A DNA stretch of 53,214 nt from Dysgonomonas gadei ATCC BAA-286 (GCF_000213555.1 NZ_GL891979.1:817858-871071); one strand, 5' to 3'. Numbered from the stretch's first letter, positions 22,994-33,170 are shown. Translations and numbers: made by a program. The notes: generated from the letters alone by a model not told the origin.

Positions 22994-24214
22994 TTATTCA
23001 TATCTCAGCGCTTCGATCGGATCAAGGTATGATGCTTTTTTTGCAGGATACCAGCCGAAGAAAATTCCTGTTGCAGTACATACAATAAAAGACAATACAA
23101 TAGTATATACCTGGATGCTGATGGGCCACGCCAGCAGATAATTTACCATAAAAGCGCTGCTGACACCGAGTATCACACCTATAACCCCTCCTGTTACGCT
23201 CAGCAGGATAGCTTCGATCAGGAACTGCATCAATATATCCACACCTTTGGCTCCGATAGACATACGCAGCCCGATTTCACGGGTACGTTCAGTTACAGAT
23301 ACATACATGATATTCATAATGCCTATACCACCGACCAACAGCGATATACCGGCAATACATGCCAAAAGGATTGTCATCATATCCGTTGTGGAACTCATCA
23401 TGGAAATCAGCTCTTTCTGTGAACGTACATTGAAATCATCCTCATCATTCGCCCCTATTTTGTGACGCTGCCGCAAGATGTTTTCTATACTTGTTATAGC
23501 ATCTTCGGTAGCATCCTCTGTTACGGCAGAGGCCGATATAGACTGAATGTAAGTAATGGCCAGAATACGCTTCTGAACTGTAGTATAAGGAGCGATTATC
23601 AAATCGTCCTGATCCATCCCCATTGTATTGTCACCTTTCGAGGTAAGTACACCTATTACTTTAAACGGTATTTTGTTGAAACGGATAGTCTGGCCAACCG
23701 GGTCTTCACCGTTTGTAAACAAATTGTCTACAACTGTTTGCCCTATTACACAAACTTTTGCAGAAGTCTTAACATCTCCTTCACTAAACATTTCGCCCTG
23801 AGCAATAGTATATTTGCGGATATCGAGGTAGGAGGGATTCACACCATAAATGGAAGTAGGAGAGTTGTTTGCGCCATAAATCACCTGTCCTGATGATTGC
23901 ACTTCGGGTGATGCTGCCGAGATATATTCAGCCTGCTCCACAATAGCCTCATAATCTTCGAGTTTCAGTGTCTGCATACTCGATGCACTTTGACGTACTC
24001 CGCCAAACTGACCTGTTCCGGGACGGATATTTATCATATTCGAACCCATCGTGGATATCTGGTCCTGTATACTCTTTTTCGAGCCTTGTCCTATTGCAAG
24101 CATGGTAATAACGGCCGCTACACCGATTATAATACCAAGCATGGTAAGGAAGCCTCTGAACTTGTTACCGCTCAGTGCCCGGAGAGCTATTTTGAATAGA
24201 TTTACTAGATTCAC
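22994..24214 (-). CDS. MacB-like ABC transporter permease (FtsX family)
   Basis: A 406-residue inner-membrane protein: one membrane segment near the N-terminus (about 18-42, 'FRGFLTMLGIIIGVAAVITMLAIG'), a large periplasmic MacB_PCD domain, then three C-terminal segments ('LLVGGIGIMNIMYVSVTERTREIGLRMSIGAK' includes the FtsX coupling motif). The start is GTG at 24214, which gives a proper N-terminal helix. The ATPase is a separate gene upstream, so MacB is split here. It is the last gene of the efflux operon. Confidence 0.9.
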   Translation of the reverse strand: MNLVNLFKIALRALSGNKFRGFLTMLGIIIGVAAVITMLAIGQGSKKSIQDQISTMGSNMINIRPGTGQFGGVRQSASSMQTLKLEDYEAIVEQAEYISAASPEVQSSGQVIYGANNSPTSIYGVNPSYLDIRKYTIAQGEMFSEGDVKTSAKVCVIGQTVVDNLFTNGEDPVGQTIRFNKIPFKVIGVLTSKGDNTMGMDQDDLIIAPYTTVQKRILAITYIQSISASAVTEDATEDAITSIENILRQRHKIGANDEDDFNVRSQKELISMMSSTTDMMTILLACIAGISLLVGGIGIMNIMYVSVTERTREIGLRMSIGAKGVDILMQFLIEAILLSVTGGVIGVILGVSSAFMVNYLLAWPISIQVYTIVLSFIVCTATGIFFGWYPAKKASYLDPIEALRYE

Positions 24215-24292
24215 GTTCCTAATTTATTAATTCGAGAATTCGGATATTAGCAAATAAAAACACATTTACTAATCTGCTAATTTTCACATTTA

Positions 24293-25045
24293 CTAATTAT
24301 CTTCTTTCGGCAGTTTTGCTAAAAATTCTCTTGCCGACTGTATATTATCATTATACTTATCTTCCTTGATACTACCGTCGCGAATAACAATATTGCGACT
24401 GCTGAATGCCGAAATTTCAGGATTGTGGGTTACAAATATAATTGTACGCCCTTCCTCATCATGCATACGTTGCAATACGGAAAGAATTTCGAAAGATGTA
24501 CGGGTATCGAGGTTTCCGGTAGCTTCATCAGCCAGTATTATCACGGGTTCATTCACCAGTGCCCGGGCAATAGCCACACGTTGCATCTGACCTCCCGACA
24601 TCTGATTGGACTTATGGTTCAGCCTGTCACCCAATCCGACTTCTTCCAAAGCCTTTATAGCACGCTGGTGGCGTTCTTTGGCCGAAACATCGGGGTTGTA
24701 CATAAGAGGTAATTCCACATTTTCCACAGCTGTAGTCTTCGCCAGCAGATTATAAGACTGGAATATAAATCCGATCTTACGGTTGCGTAGAGTAGCCCTG
24801 TCATTCTTGCCCATTTTGCGGACAGAAATCCCATCCAGATAATATTCTCCCTCTGTAGGCGTATCCAGACACCCCAATATATTCAATAAAGTAGATTTTC
24901 CGGAACCGCTGGTACCCATGATGGTCACAAATTCGCCCTCCTGTATGCTGAAGCTGATACCCCGTAGGGCATGAACCGTTTCATCGCCTACAATATAGTC
25001 GCGTTTCAGATTTTCTACTCTTATAATTTCCTTATTCTGATTCAT
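24293..25045 (-). CDS. MacB/LolD-type ABC transporter ATPase
   Basis: About 250 residues from the ATG at 25045. The frame is open further upstream, overlapping the HlyD gene, but AGGAGG about eight bases before 25045 and the family N-terminus 'IIRVENLKRDYIVGDETVHALRGISF' decide the start. Walker A is GTSGSGKST, signature MSGGQMQR, Walker B 'VIILADEATGNLD' and switch histidine 'VTHNPE'. It powers the adjacent FtsX-type permease in a MacAB-TolC-like tripartite efflux system. Confidence 0.93.
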   Translation of the reverse strand: MNQNKEIIRVENLKRDYIVGDETVHALRGISFSIQEGEFVTIMGTSGSGKSTLLNILGCLDTPTEGEYYLDGISVRKMGKNDRATLRNRKIGFIFQSYNLLAKTTAVENVELPLMYNPDVSAKERHQRAIKALEEVGLGDRLNHKSNQMSGGQMQRVAIARALVNEPVIILADEATGNLDTRTSFEILSVLQRMHDEEGRTIIFVTHNPEISAFSSRNIVIRDGSIKEDKYNDNIQSAREFLAKLPKEDN

Positions 25046-25049
25046 TACA

Positions 25050-26267
25050 TTATCTCCTCCTGTTACCGCCCGGACGCTGAGGCATAAACGGGCTCGATTC
25101 GCCATTTGCTTTTTCAGGCTCGGACATACTGCTATTTGTCTCTTGCGAAATACCTGTGACAACTACTTCTCCCTGATTAAGTCCTTCCTTTACAGATACA
25201 TGTACGCCATCGGTGGTTCCTACTGTAACCTGTTTAGGTGAAAGTGTATTTCCCGATTTTACCCAAACTACTTTCTTGGTTTTATCCTTCGGATCGAACT
25301 GCAGAGGCTGTCCCAACGTCAGATCTTTGAAATTCTTCATTATATCGGGATCAGGATTGAAGCGTAAGGCCTTGGATGGTACTACCAGCACATCCTGTTC
25401 TTCCTGTGTATAGATATTGACACTGGCAGTAAGTCCCGGTTTCAGTTTCAATTCGGGATTCGGAGCGTCTATAACGACTTCATATGTAACAACATTCGAT
25501 GTTGTTGTAGCTTCGAGCCTTACCTGTACCACTTTTCCTTCAAATTCATCATCAGGGAAAGCATCCACTGTAAATGTTACACGTTGTCCTTCTTTCACTC
25601 CGCCTATATCAGCCTCGTCCACATTGGCGATCACACGCATCTTTGTCAGGTCGTTAGCTATAGTAAACAGGGTAGGGGTGCTGAATGAAGCGGCTACGGT
25701 TTGCCCCTCTTCTACCGCCCGGGATATAACTACTCCGTCGATAGTAGATGTGATGGTTGCATATCCCAGATTGGTTTGTGCTTTCAGTACAGCAGCCTTC
25801 GATGAAGTTACTGCCAACTGTGCCGTCTGGTAGGTAGATTCAGCGTTTTCCCAGTCTACTTTACTGATTGCCTGCTTTTCCCACAGGCCTTTCTGACGGT
25901 CGTAATTTTGTTTTTGTAATATAAGCTCAACCTGTCTTGTCTGTAGATTCGCATTTGCATTTTCCAGTTCCGATACCAGCAGTCTCTTATCCAGTTCGGC
26001 CAGTACTTGTCCGGCTTTTACTTCTGAATTAAAGTCCACATATATTTTAGATATAACACCCGATACCTGTGTACCTACTTCTACTAATGTTATTGGCTCT
26101 ATAGTACCTGTTGCTGTAACGGCAATAGAGATATTTCCTTTTTCTGCTTTCGCCGTATCCAGTATAACGGCGGAACCTTTTGCTGACGGCAGTAGTAAGA
26201 ATATCCCTGCAGCTACAATTGCTATTATGGCTGCAGTAATCAGGTATTTTTTTAGTTTCTTATTCAT
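25050..26267 (-). CDS. MacA-like periplasmic adaptor (HlyD family)
   Basis: A 405-residue membrane-fusion protein with one N-terminal membrane helix (about 7-26). The biotinyl-lipoyl-like half motifs flank a coiled-coil hairpin (about 95-170), as in 'TQVSGVISKIYVDFNSEVKAGQVLAELD' and 'TITSTIDGVVISRAVEEGQTV'. Beta-barrel and membrane-proximal domains follow, and the tail is Pro/Arg-rich. It connects the permease to the TolC-like channel encoded just upstream. Confidence 0.92.
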   Translation of the reverse strand: MNKKLKKYLITAAIIAIVAAGIFLLLPSAKGSAVILDTAKAEKGNISIAVTATGTIEPITLVEVGTQVSGVISKIYVDFNSEVKAGQVLAELDKRLLVSELENANANLQTRQVELILQKQNYDRQKGLWEKQAISKVDWENAESTYQTAQLAVTSSKAAVLKAQTNLGYATITSTIDGVVISRAVEEGQTVAASFSTPTLFTIANDLTKMRVIANVDEADIGGVKEGQRVTFTVDAFPDDEFEGKVVQVRLEATTTSNVVTYEVVIDAPNPELKLKPGLTASVNIYTQEEQDVLVVPSKALRFNPDPDIMKNFKDLTLGQPLQFDPKDKTKKVVWVKSGNTLSPKQVTVGTTDGVHVSVKEGLNQGEVVVTGISQETNSSMSEPEKANGESSPFMPQRPGGNRRR

Positions 26268-26326
26268 ATTTAATTACGAGTTACGACTTACAAGTGATTT
26301 ATTATCTGTTAAGTGCTGATTATTAA

Positions 26327-27655
26327 TTATAATGCGATCTCCTGCCCCTGATAAAAATTAAGTAATTTGAGACTTACCAACGCTGTATATTTAGCTTGCA
26401 GCAAATCCTGCAAAGCATTGGCATAATTATTCTTTTCGGTCGTCAGTTCAACTGTATTACGCATTCCCAGCGCATATTGTTCCTGCACCAGTTCATAGCT
26501 CAATTTGGCCGAATTAAGTTTGTCTTTTGCCGCATTGTATTTACTTTGTCCCGATACCGCGTCCTGATACAGGTTTTCTATTGTAGAGAGCAATGTCTTT
26601 TGTGTATCGATCAAATCCAATTCAGCCATTTGAATATTCAGATCGGCTTTCTTTACATTCGACCGGTTCTGTTTATTATCAAATATAGGGATGCTGACCG
26701 TCAGCCCTACACTCTGATTGAAATTACGCCCTATCTGTGTCGCAAATGAGGGATTGCTGTTGAATATATTTCCTGTACCGATACTTCCCGATACGGATAC
26801 TGTCGGTAAATAGCCCGCTTTGGCTGACGATTTATTGAGTTCTGCAAGTTTAATATTCGTCTTGCTGCTGGTAATTTCCGGCATAATATTCAACGCTCTC
26901 TGATATACTTCATACTTCGAAGGGATAAAAGATAATATATCCTGATCGTCAATCCGTGGAAAATCGATATCCATTCCTTCGTCATAATCAAGTTCCAGCA
27001 GCTGTTTTAGTTGTAGCTTATAAATCTCAAATGAATTCTGGGCCTGTACCAGATTATATTTATCGGCACTATATTGTGCTTCCACCTGCGCATACTCGCT
27101 CCGTGTTATACTACCGGCATCCAAAAATATTTTAGTCTGTTCCAATTGAGCTGAATCCGATGCGACTATATTTTCATTATTCTTTATCGATTCCCTGCTA
27201 TAAAGTATTTGCAGGTAGGCTTGGGTTATAGCTATTTCAATATTGTTCTGGGTATTCTGGGTATTCAGGTTCTGCATTTCTTTCTGCAATTGAGCCTGCT
27301 TTATATCATTCCTGTTTTTTCCTCCATTGTACACAGTCCAGTTCGCATTCAGGGTATATTGCCCGTTGAATAAACCTTCGTACCGGTAATCCCCGTTCCC
27401 ATCAGGCGATTGTGAATTTGTATACCGTTGCGAAACACTTCCGCTGAGGGAAGGGAACAACGCGGCTTTTGATTGCGAAATATCCACATCATAAGTTTCT
27501 GCTGTAATGTCCGATTTTTTCACCTGAATGTTTTCCTGGCGTGCATAATCGATACAATCCCGCAAAGTCCATTTCTTTTGAGAAAAAGCAATGGCTGGTA
27601 TAAGAACACCAACCATTACCAAACCAAACAATCTTCTAATATTATACGTGTTCAT
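26327..27655 (-). CDS. TolC-like outer-membrane efflux protein
   Basis: A 442-residue OEP-family protein: signal peptide (about 1-25, 'PAIAFSQ'), then two internally repeated helical halves, as in 'ALFPSLSGSVSQRYTNSQ' and 'GYLPTVSVSGSIGTGN' with long coiled helices between. 'GMRNTVELTTEKNNYANALQDLLQAKYTAL' is the conserved end of the second half. It is part of the efflux operon between the Spy-like gene and the adaptor gene. Confidence 0.92.
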   Translation of the reverse strand: MNTYNIRRLFGLVMVGVLIPAIAFSQKKWTLRDCIDYARQENIQVKKSDITAETYDVDISQSKAALFPSLSGSVSQRYTNSQSPDGNGDYRYEGLFNGQYTLNANWTVYNGGKNRNDIKQAQLQKEMQNLNTQNTQNNIEIAITQAYLQILYSRESIKNNENIVASDSAQLEQTKIFLDAGSITRSEYAQVEAQYSADKYNLVQAQNSFEIYKLQLKQLLELDYDEGMDIDFPRIDDQDILSFIPSKYEVYQRALNIMPEITSSKTNIKLAELNKSSAKAGYLPTVSVSGSIGTGNIFNSNPSFATQIGRNFNQSVGLTVSIPIFDNKQNRSNVKKADLNIQMAELDLIDTQKTLLSTIENLYQDAVSGQSKYNAAKDKLNSAKLSYELVQEQYALGMRNTVELTTEKNNYANALQDLLQAKYTALVSLKLLNFYQGQEIAL

Positions 27656-27678
27656 AAAATATCTGATTCATGAAATTA

Positions 27679-28242
27679 TCAAAACATATCGTCATCCGCC
27701 ATATCCGGACGGCCTCCGTTATCATCGGGTCTTTGTGCAGGTGGTTGTTGCCTGTTACCCCTATTGGGTATGCCTTGCCCTCTGAACTCTATATTCTTCT
27801 TATTCGCCGAGAATATATTATATTGCTCATCGGATAGGATAGAACGATACTTCTTGTCATATTTTTCTTCTTTCTTTTTTATCTTTTCATCTATTTTAGC
27901 CATCTTCCCGAAAAGTTTCTGCCTATCTTTTTCCGCCATTCCGGGGTTCTCGGAATCTATTTTCAATTCCTGCTTTTCCTGCATCAACTTTGAAATATCC
28001 TTACGTTCATTGGTTATTTCTTTTCCCAGTTTTTCTCGTTGTTCCAACGTTAAATCAGGTATTTCGGGTATGCCCATTATCATAAAACTATCCTGGTTTT
28101 GCCCCTGCTTGTTCATCATAGGCGGACGGCCTCCACCCGGACCACCCTGAGGTCTGCCTCCGCCTCCTCCACCCATTGGGGGCTGGGCTGCCAGACCGGA
28201 GCAGATAAGGATAAATGTTATTGCCAAAATCGACTTTTTCAT
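27679..28242 (-). CDS. Spy/CpxP-like periplasmic protein with Gly/Pro-rich ends
   Basis: A 187-residue exported protein: signal peptide (about 1-19, 'CSGLAAQ'), a Gly/Pro/Arg-rich low-complexity stretch (about 21-43), and a helical core with two LTxxQ-like motifs, 'LTLEQREKL' and 'LSDEQYNIF', as in Spy/CpxP stress chaperones. The C-terminus is again Gly/Pro/Gln-rich and ends in acidic 'MADDDMF'. It is the first gene of the efflux operon, 23 bases before the TolC gene. It may act as periplasmic chaperone or stress sensor for the efflux pump and kinase. The core family is likely, the role inferred. Confidence 0.65.
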   Translation of the reverse strand: MKKSILAITFILICSGLAAQPPMGGGGGGRPQGGPGGGRPPMMNKQGQNQDSFMIMGIPEIPDLTLEQREKLGKEITNERKDISKLMQEKQELKIDSENPGMAEKDRQKLFGKMAKIDEKIKKKEEKYDKKYRSILSDEQYNIFSANKKNIEFRGQGIPNRGNRQQPPAQRPDDNGGRPDMADDDMF

Positions 28243-28509
28243 ATTTCATATTTTTATTTCTATCTCAAAATTATGAGGAGGAAGGATGGTAAACAACGCT
28301 AATCGACAGACAGGCGTTTTTAATCGAAGTATAGGCGTTTTGACATGACAAAAAGAAAGCTATCCCTGTTAATGCTGTTACAAAACGCTTAACAGGAAAG
28401 AGATAATTTCTTTGTTCAACCTTATTTTTTATGTAGCGTTTCTGTAACAAAAATACAGGTGCTTTGTATCGTAAAATTCAAAGAAAATATGTACAAGGAA
28501 ATTAGGAAT
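28243..28509. other. Divergent promoter region, efflux operon / TonB receptor
   Basis: About 265 bases separating two divergent operons. It contains two near-identical phrases on the sense strand, 'aggcgttttTAATCG' and 'aggcgtttTGACAT' (about 28312-28345), a short tandem similarity that may be a binding site. A TTTG-rich stretch near 28410 may belong to the receptor promoter. Nothing more definite is visible. Confidence 0.3.
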
Positions 28510-31344
28510 ATGTTTAAACAACGTAACTACTTATTAAAAACTTTTTTTGCGGTATTTATATTACTATCAGCAAACACCCTGTCGGCACAGACAATAATAA
28601 AAGGGTCGGTAAAAGATGCCAAAACACTGGAAACACTGCCCGGAGTTGCCATATCGGTGAAAAATACCACAATAGGTGTCATAACAAATGAAAACGGTGA
28701 CTACGAACTAAATGTTGCCCCCGGAAAATATACCATCGTTACATCTTATTTATCCTATCAGCCGATGGAGATTACAGGTGTGGAAGTCAAAAAAGGAGAA
28801 CCCACCATCGTGGATATTCCCATGAAAGAATCGGAACATGCGTTGGGCGAAGTATATGTAGTAGCGATAGGCCGTATAAACTCGGAAGTATCCCTGCTGA
28901 GTTCGATAAAGAAATCCAATGCCGTTATAAGCGGAGTATCCTCACAACAAATATCGAAAAGCCAGGACAGGGATGCATCGGAAGTAATAAGACGGGTACC
29001 CGGAATTTCTATCATAGACGATAAGTTTGTAGTAGCCAGAGGATTATCGCAAAGATATAATAATGTGTGGGTAAACAACAGTACTATCCCCAGTTCGGAA
29101 GCAGATACCCGTGCTTTCTCATTCGATATCATCCCCAGTTCACAGATAGAAAATATCATGATCGTAAAATCACCGCAACCGGAACTGCCGGCCGATTTCT
29201 CGGGAGGTTTTATCAAGGTGGAGACAAAAGGTATTCCGAGCGAAAATTCAATTCAGTTAAATTATGGTCTCGGTATCAATACCCAGACTCAGTTTAAGGA
29301 TTTCAAATACAGCAAGAGTAGTGGAACCGATTTTCTTGGTTTCGACGATGGAATGAGAAGTTTGTCCAGTGCCTTTAATTCAGGAAGAATCGACAATACC
29401 AATGCAGAACAGGTGAGTAACCTGACAAAGAACGGTTTCAATAACGACTGGTCTGTAAATACAAAAAATCCATTACCCGACCAACGTTTAGGTTTCGTTA
29501 TAAACCGTAAATATACCGGACAGGACAATAGTATGTGGGGACTTATCGCTGCATTGAACTATAGCAATACAAGCAAGACATATACCGATATGGAAAACTC
29601 CAGATACGGTGTATATGATTCCGATAATGATAAACCATATTTTACATTCAAGTACAAAGATAATCAGTATAATAATGATGCAAGGGTAGGGGCTTTGGCC
29701 AATCTTATATATATGCCGAACGACAAGCATCGTTTCGAATTCAGAAATATAGTAAACCAGATAGGGAAGAACAGATATACCGACCGTGAAGGATATCAGA
29801 ACACAAGTGGGTTTTACGGACAACGCAAGGCCGAATATATCTACAGTAGCCGCCTGGCTTATTCAGGACAATTAGCCGGAAAACATACCCTAACCGATAA
29901 AGACAATCTGGACTGGGTCACAGGTTTTTCCTACAGTAACAAGAACCAGCCGGACAGACGTATTATCAACTGGGAAGAAAACGGATATTCCGGAGATGCC
30001 CATTACAAAGAATACCAAATAGACCAGAACGATATAACACGCGACTATAATAAGCTAAACGAATACAGCTATACTTTATCGACAAATTATACACATGATT
30101 TTTCGTTCGACAATGGCTTCAAACCTTCTGTAAAAGCCGGAGTATACGGTGAATACAGGGACAGAAATTACAATACACGGTTTTTTAAATACCGCTGGAT
30201 ACCTGAAAACCTGCCCGATGATTTCGGTTACAGAGATGCTATCTCAGGGATACTGATTCCGGAAAATTATGGTGCAGATAAATTATACGCTTATGACGAT
30301 ACCGACAGGCTTAACGATTATTCGGGTACGAATACACAGGCAGCAGGATATGTAGGTTTCAACATTCCGTTCAGCAAGTTCAATATTTATACGGGTGCCC
30401 GGCTGGAACACAATAAGATGTCGCTGAAAAGCTATACAACCATCTCCGGGGACAAATCAAAGACAACTGATTATTCATACACAGATATATTCCCTTCATT
30501 GAATGCGTCATACAATCTTACAGACGACCATCTGGTACGCGTGGCTTACGGACGCTCTACCAACAGGCAGGAATTCAGGGAAATATCATCATCTTCATAT
30601 TATGATTTCGACCTGTTCAGCTTCGTATCGGGTAATCCGGACCTGAAACCTGCTTATATCGACAATTTCGATATCAGATACGAGTTTTATCCTTCATCTT
30701 CGGAAATATTCTCCGTAGCCCTGTTCTACAAACGTTTTAAAGACCCTATCGAATGGACTTACCTTGACGGAGGAGGAACCTATATCTATACATTCAAAAA
30801 TGCGGATAAAGCAGATAATTACGGTATAGAAGTAGATATCAAAAAGAAACTGGATTTTATGGGACTGAAAGATTTCGCCCTGACATTCAATGGTTCATTG
30901 ATTAAAAGTAAAGTGAAATTTAAAGAAAACTCGGGCGCCAATTACGACCGTCCGATGCAGGGACAATCTCCATATCTGATAAATGCAGGTATATTCTATC
31001 AGAATGAAGCCCTCGGACTGAACGCGACAGTACTTTATAATATTATAGGTAAACGTATTGTGGGAATCGGCCGTATATCCACCTCTTCGGGCACTTCGAT
31101 CAACAATGATATACCTGACATGTACGAAATGCCCCGCAATGTACTCGATCTGACCGTGACTAAAAAACTGGGTAAACATTTCGAGCTAAATGCCGGTATA
31201 AAAGATGTCCTGGCCGCGAAAGCAAAGTATGCACAATTTCCCAAATTTGTAGACAAGGATGGTAATACTCAAGAGAGAGAGCAAATAACAAAGGAATATA
31301 AAACCGGACAAAATATTTCATTAACAGCCAGATACTCATTCTAA
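28510..31344 (+). CDS. TonB-dependent outer-membrane receptor
   Basis: About 944 residues. The frame is open from 28459 (GTG), but the ATG at 28510 gives a clean signal peptide 'MFKQRNYLLKTFFAVFILLSANTLSAQ'; 28489 is an alternative start. Domains are a carboxypeptidase-regulatory-like beta-sandwich ('VKDAKTLETLPGVAISVKNTTIGVITNENGDYEL'), a plug ('SEVIRRVPGISIIDDKFVVARGLSQRYNNVWVN') and a 22-stranded barrel ending in an aromatic residue 'SLTARYSF'. It is not SusC-like: the partner gene downstream is a beta-helix lipoprotein, not SusD. The substrate cannot be told. Confidence 0.92.
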   Translation: MFKQRNYLLKTFFAVFILLSANTLSAQTIIKGSVKDAKTLETLPGVAISVKNTTIGVITNENGDYELNVAPGKYTIVTSYLSYQPMEITGVEVKKGEPTIVDIPMKESEHALGEVYVVAIGRINSEVSLLSSIKKSNAVISGVSSQQISKSQDRDASEVIRRVPGISIIDDKFVVARGLSQRYNNVWVNNSTIPSSEADTRAFSFDIIPSSQIENIMIVKSPQPELPADFSGGFIKVETKGIPSENSIQLNYGLGINTQTQFKDFKYSKSSGTDFLGFDDGMRSLSSAFNSGRIDNTNAEQVSNLTKNGFNNDWSVNTKNPLPDQRLGFVINRKYTGQDNSMWGLIAALNYSNTSKTYTDMENSRYGVYDSDNDKPYFTFKYKDNQYNNDARVGALANLIYMPNDKHRFEFRNIVNQIGKNRYTDREGYQNTSGFYGQRKAEYIYSSRLAYSGQLAGKHTLTDKDNLDWVTGFSYSNKNQPDRRIINWEENGYSGDAHYKEYQIDQNDITRDYNKLNEYSYTLSTNYTHDFSFDNGFKPSVKAGVYGEYRDRNYNTRFFKYRWIPENLPDDFGYRDAISGILIPENYGADKLYAYDDTDRLNDYSGTNTQAAGYVGFNIPFSKFNIYTGARLEHNKMSLKSYTTISGDKSKTTDYSYTDIFPSLNASYNLTDDHLVRVAYGRSTNRQEFREISSSSYYDFDLFSFVSGNPDLKPAYIDNFDIRYEFYPSSSEIFSVALFYKRFKDPIEWTYLDGGGTYIYTFKNADKADNYGIEVDIKKKLDFMGLKDFALTFNGSLIKSKVKFKENSGANYDRPMQGQSPYLINAGIFYQNEALGLNATVLYNIIGKRIVGIGRISTSSGTSINNDIPDMYEMPRNVLDLTVTKKLGKHFELNAGIKDVLAAKAKYAQFPKFVDKDGNTQEREQITKEYKTGQNISLTARYSF

Positions 31345-31394
31345 TTACATATATAGGTATCAAATAGTAAAACATTTTTTTAATAATATTGATT

Positions 31395-32924
31395 ATGAAA
31401 ACTTTAAGTTTATTTAAAAGCGCATTTTTTATTGCATGTATAGCTTTGTTTACGGCATGTTCGGATAGCAATGACGATACAGATGGTGGAAACGGAGGCG
31501 GAGAAGAAACCGAACAGATCCTATTTAATAACGGAACAGAAATCGGTAATGGTGAGCAAAATTTCTTGGTAAAAGAAAGCCATACAATCAGAAAAGGAAC
31601 CTATGTACTCAAAGGCTGGGTATATATTGAGGATGGAGCCACTCTTACAATAGAGCCGGGAACTGTCATAAAAGGGGATAAAGACACCAAAGCCGCCCTG
31701 ATAGCTAAAAGAGGAGGAAAACTGATAGCTAAAGGAACTGCTGCCGAACCTATCATATTTACATCCAATCAGGCAAAAGGAAGCCGTAAACCTGGCGACT
31801 GGGGAGGTATTATCCTGTGCGGTAAAGCTAAGAATAACATTGATATTGTAGACGGAATGCAGATAGAAGGCGGTGTAGACGCCAAGCATGGGGGAAACAA
31901 CGATGAAGATAATTCGGGTGTAATTAGTTATGTGAGAATAGAGTATGCCGGTTATCCGTTTGCTACCGATCAGGAAATAAACGGTCTGACAATGGGATCG
32001 GTAGGTCGCGGTACACAGATAGACCACGTACAGGTATCTTATAGCAACGACGATTCCTTTGAGTGGTTTGGCGGAACTGTAAACGCAAAATACCTTGTGG
32101 CATATCACGGATGGGATGACGATTTCGATACAGACAATGGATATTCAGGTAAATTACAATTCCTTTTGTCGGTAAAAAATCCGAAAATAGCAGACCAGTC
32201 CTTATCAAATGGCTTTGAATCTGATAACAATGCAAATGGTACAACTGACGAACCATATACTAAAGCCGTATTCAGCAATGTTACTCTGATAGGCCCAATG
32301 GGACAGGCTACAGATTTTGCCAATACCACACAGTATGTTACAGGCGATGGACTGAATCCTAACAATGGATCAAGACTTGGTATATTCCAGGCAGCAATAC
32401 AAATTCGCCGCAACTCACGTCTGAATCTTTTCAATTCCGTTGCTACAGGATATCCGGTAGGTCTGTTATTAGACAACCAAAAAGGTACTACTCAAAAATG
32501 GGCTACAGACGGTATACTTAAATTACAAAACAATGTATTTGCCGGAATGGGAATCACTGGTTCCGATATCAACAAACAGGCTAATGGATGGACAGACCAG
32601 TTATCGACAGATGGAACAAATGTAACTGACGCTACAAAGGCTTCATTCTCCAGTACATTCTTTAAGAAAGAAGGTAATAACAACACGGTTCTGGATAATA
32701 TATCAGACCTCAAATTAAAACAACCTAATAGTAAAGAAGCTAATCCTAATTATGGACCTGTTTCAGGAAGCCCTGTTCTTGGCTTAGGCGCATTTACAGA
32801 TGCCGCGCTAAACGATGCATTCTTCACCAAAGTGAACTATTCGGGAGCTTTTGCCAGCGACTCTGATAATGACAACTGGCTAAAAGGATGGACAAATTTT
32901 GACCCTCAAAACACTACTTATTGA
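31395..32924 (+). CDS. Surface lipoprotein with beta-helix repeats, TonB-receptor partner
   Basis: A protein of about 509 residues starting at ATG 31395 (an in-frame TTG two codons earlier is not used). The signal peptide ends in the lipobox 'LFTAC' (Cys22), followed by acidic 'SDSNDDTDGG', as in Bacteroidetes surface-exposed lipoproteins. The body has right-handed parallel beta-helix-like turns ('YIEDGATLTIEPGTVIKGD', 'AALIAKRGGKLIAKGTAAEPIIFTS', 'INGLTMGSVGRGTQIDHVQVSYSNDDSFEWFGGTV'). It is 50 bases downstream of the receptor and likely binds the ligand at the cell surface. No enzymatic motif is recognised. Confidence 0.75.
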   Translation: MKTLSLFKSAFFIACIALFTACSDSNDDTDGGNGGGEETEQILFNNGTEIGNGEQNFLVKESHTIRKGTYVLKGWVYIEDGATLTIEPGTVIKGDKDTKAALIAKRGGKLIAKGTAAEPIIFTSNQAKGSRKPGDWGGIILCGKAKNNIDIVDGMQIEGGVDAKHGGNNDEDNSGVISYVRIEYAGYPFATDQEINGLTMGSVGRGTQIDHVQVSYSNDDSFEWFGGTVNAKYLVAYHGWDDDFDTDNGYSGKLQFLLSVKNPKIADQSLSNGFESDNNANGTTDEPYTKAVFSNVTLIGPMGQATDFANTTQYVTGDGLNPNNGSRLGIFQAAIQIRRNSRLNLFNSVATGYPVGLLLDNQKGTTQKWATDGILKLQNNVFAGMGITGSDINKQANGWTDQLSTDGTNVTDATKASFSSTFFKKEGNNNTVLDNISDLKLKQPNSKEANPNYGPVSGSPVLGLGAFTDAALNDAFFTKVNYSGAFASDSDNDNWLKGWTNFDPQNTTY

Positions 32925-32943
32925 TATTATTTCAAATTTTCAT

Positions 32944-32975
32944 AAAAGGGACGGTTTATTTAAATCGTCTCTTTT
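32944..32975 (+). terminator. Terminator after the beta-helix lipoprotein gene
   Basis: Inverted arms AAAAGGGACGGTTTA and TAAATCGTCTCTTTT with two mismatches (G:U pairs possible) and a T run at the end, about 20 bases after the stop codon. Confidence 0.7.
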
Positions 32976-33025
32976 TGTCTAAAATATTGAGAAAGGCAGA
33001 CTCCATTCCTGATAAAAGAAAGAGA

Positions 33026-33054
33026 GAAGCTGAGTGTATTTTACATTCGGCTTC
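33026..33054 (+). terminator. Second hairpin with T tract
   Basis: GAAGCTGAGTGTA and TACATTCGGCTTC form an imperfect stem, followed by seven T. It is a backup terminator before the next gene. A TATATTTG -7-like element follows at 33066-33073 and may serve the gene at 33171. Confidence 0.6.
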
Positions 33055-33170
33055 TTTTTTTGCATTATATTTGTGACTTATATATTTACTATAACAAGCA
33101 AAAGTCTACAAAAAATTATATTACTAAAAATAGACTTGCTACTTGTAACCAATAACTGTAACTGCTTTCT

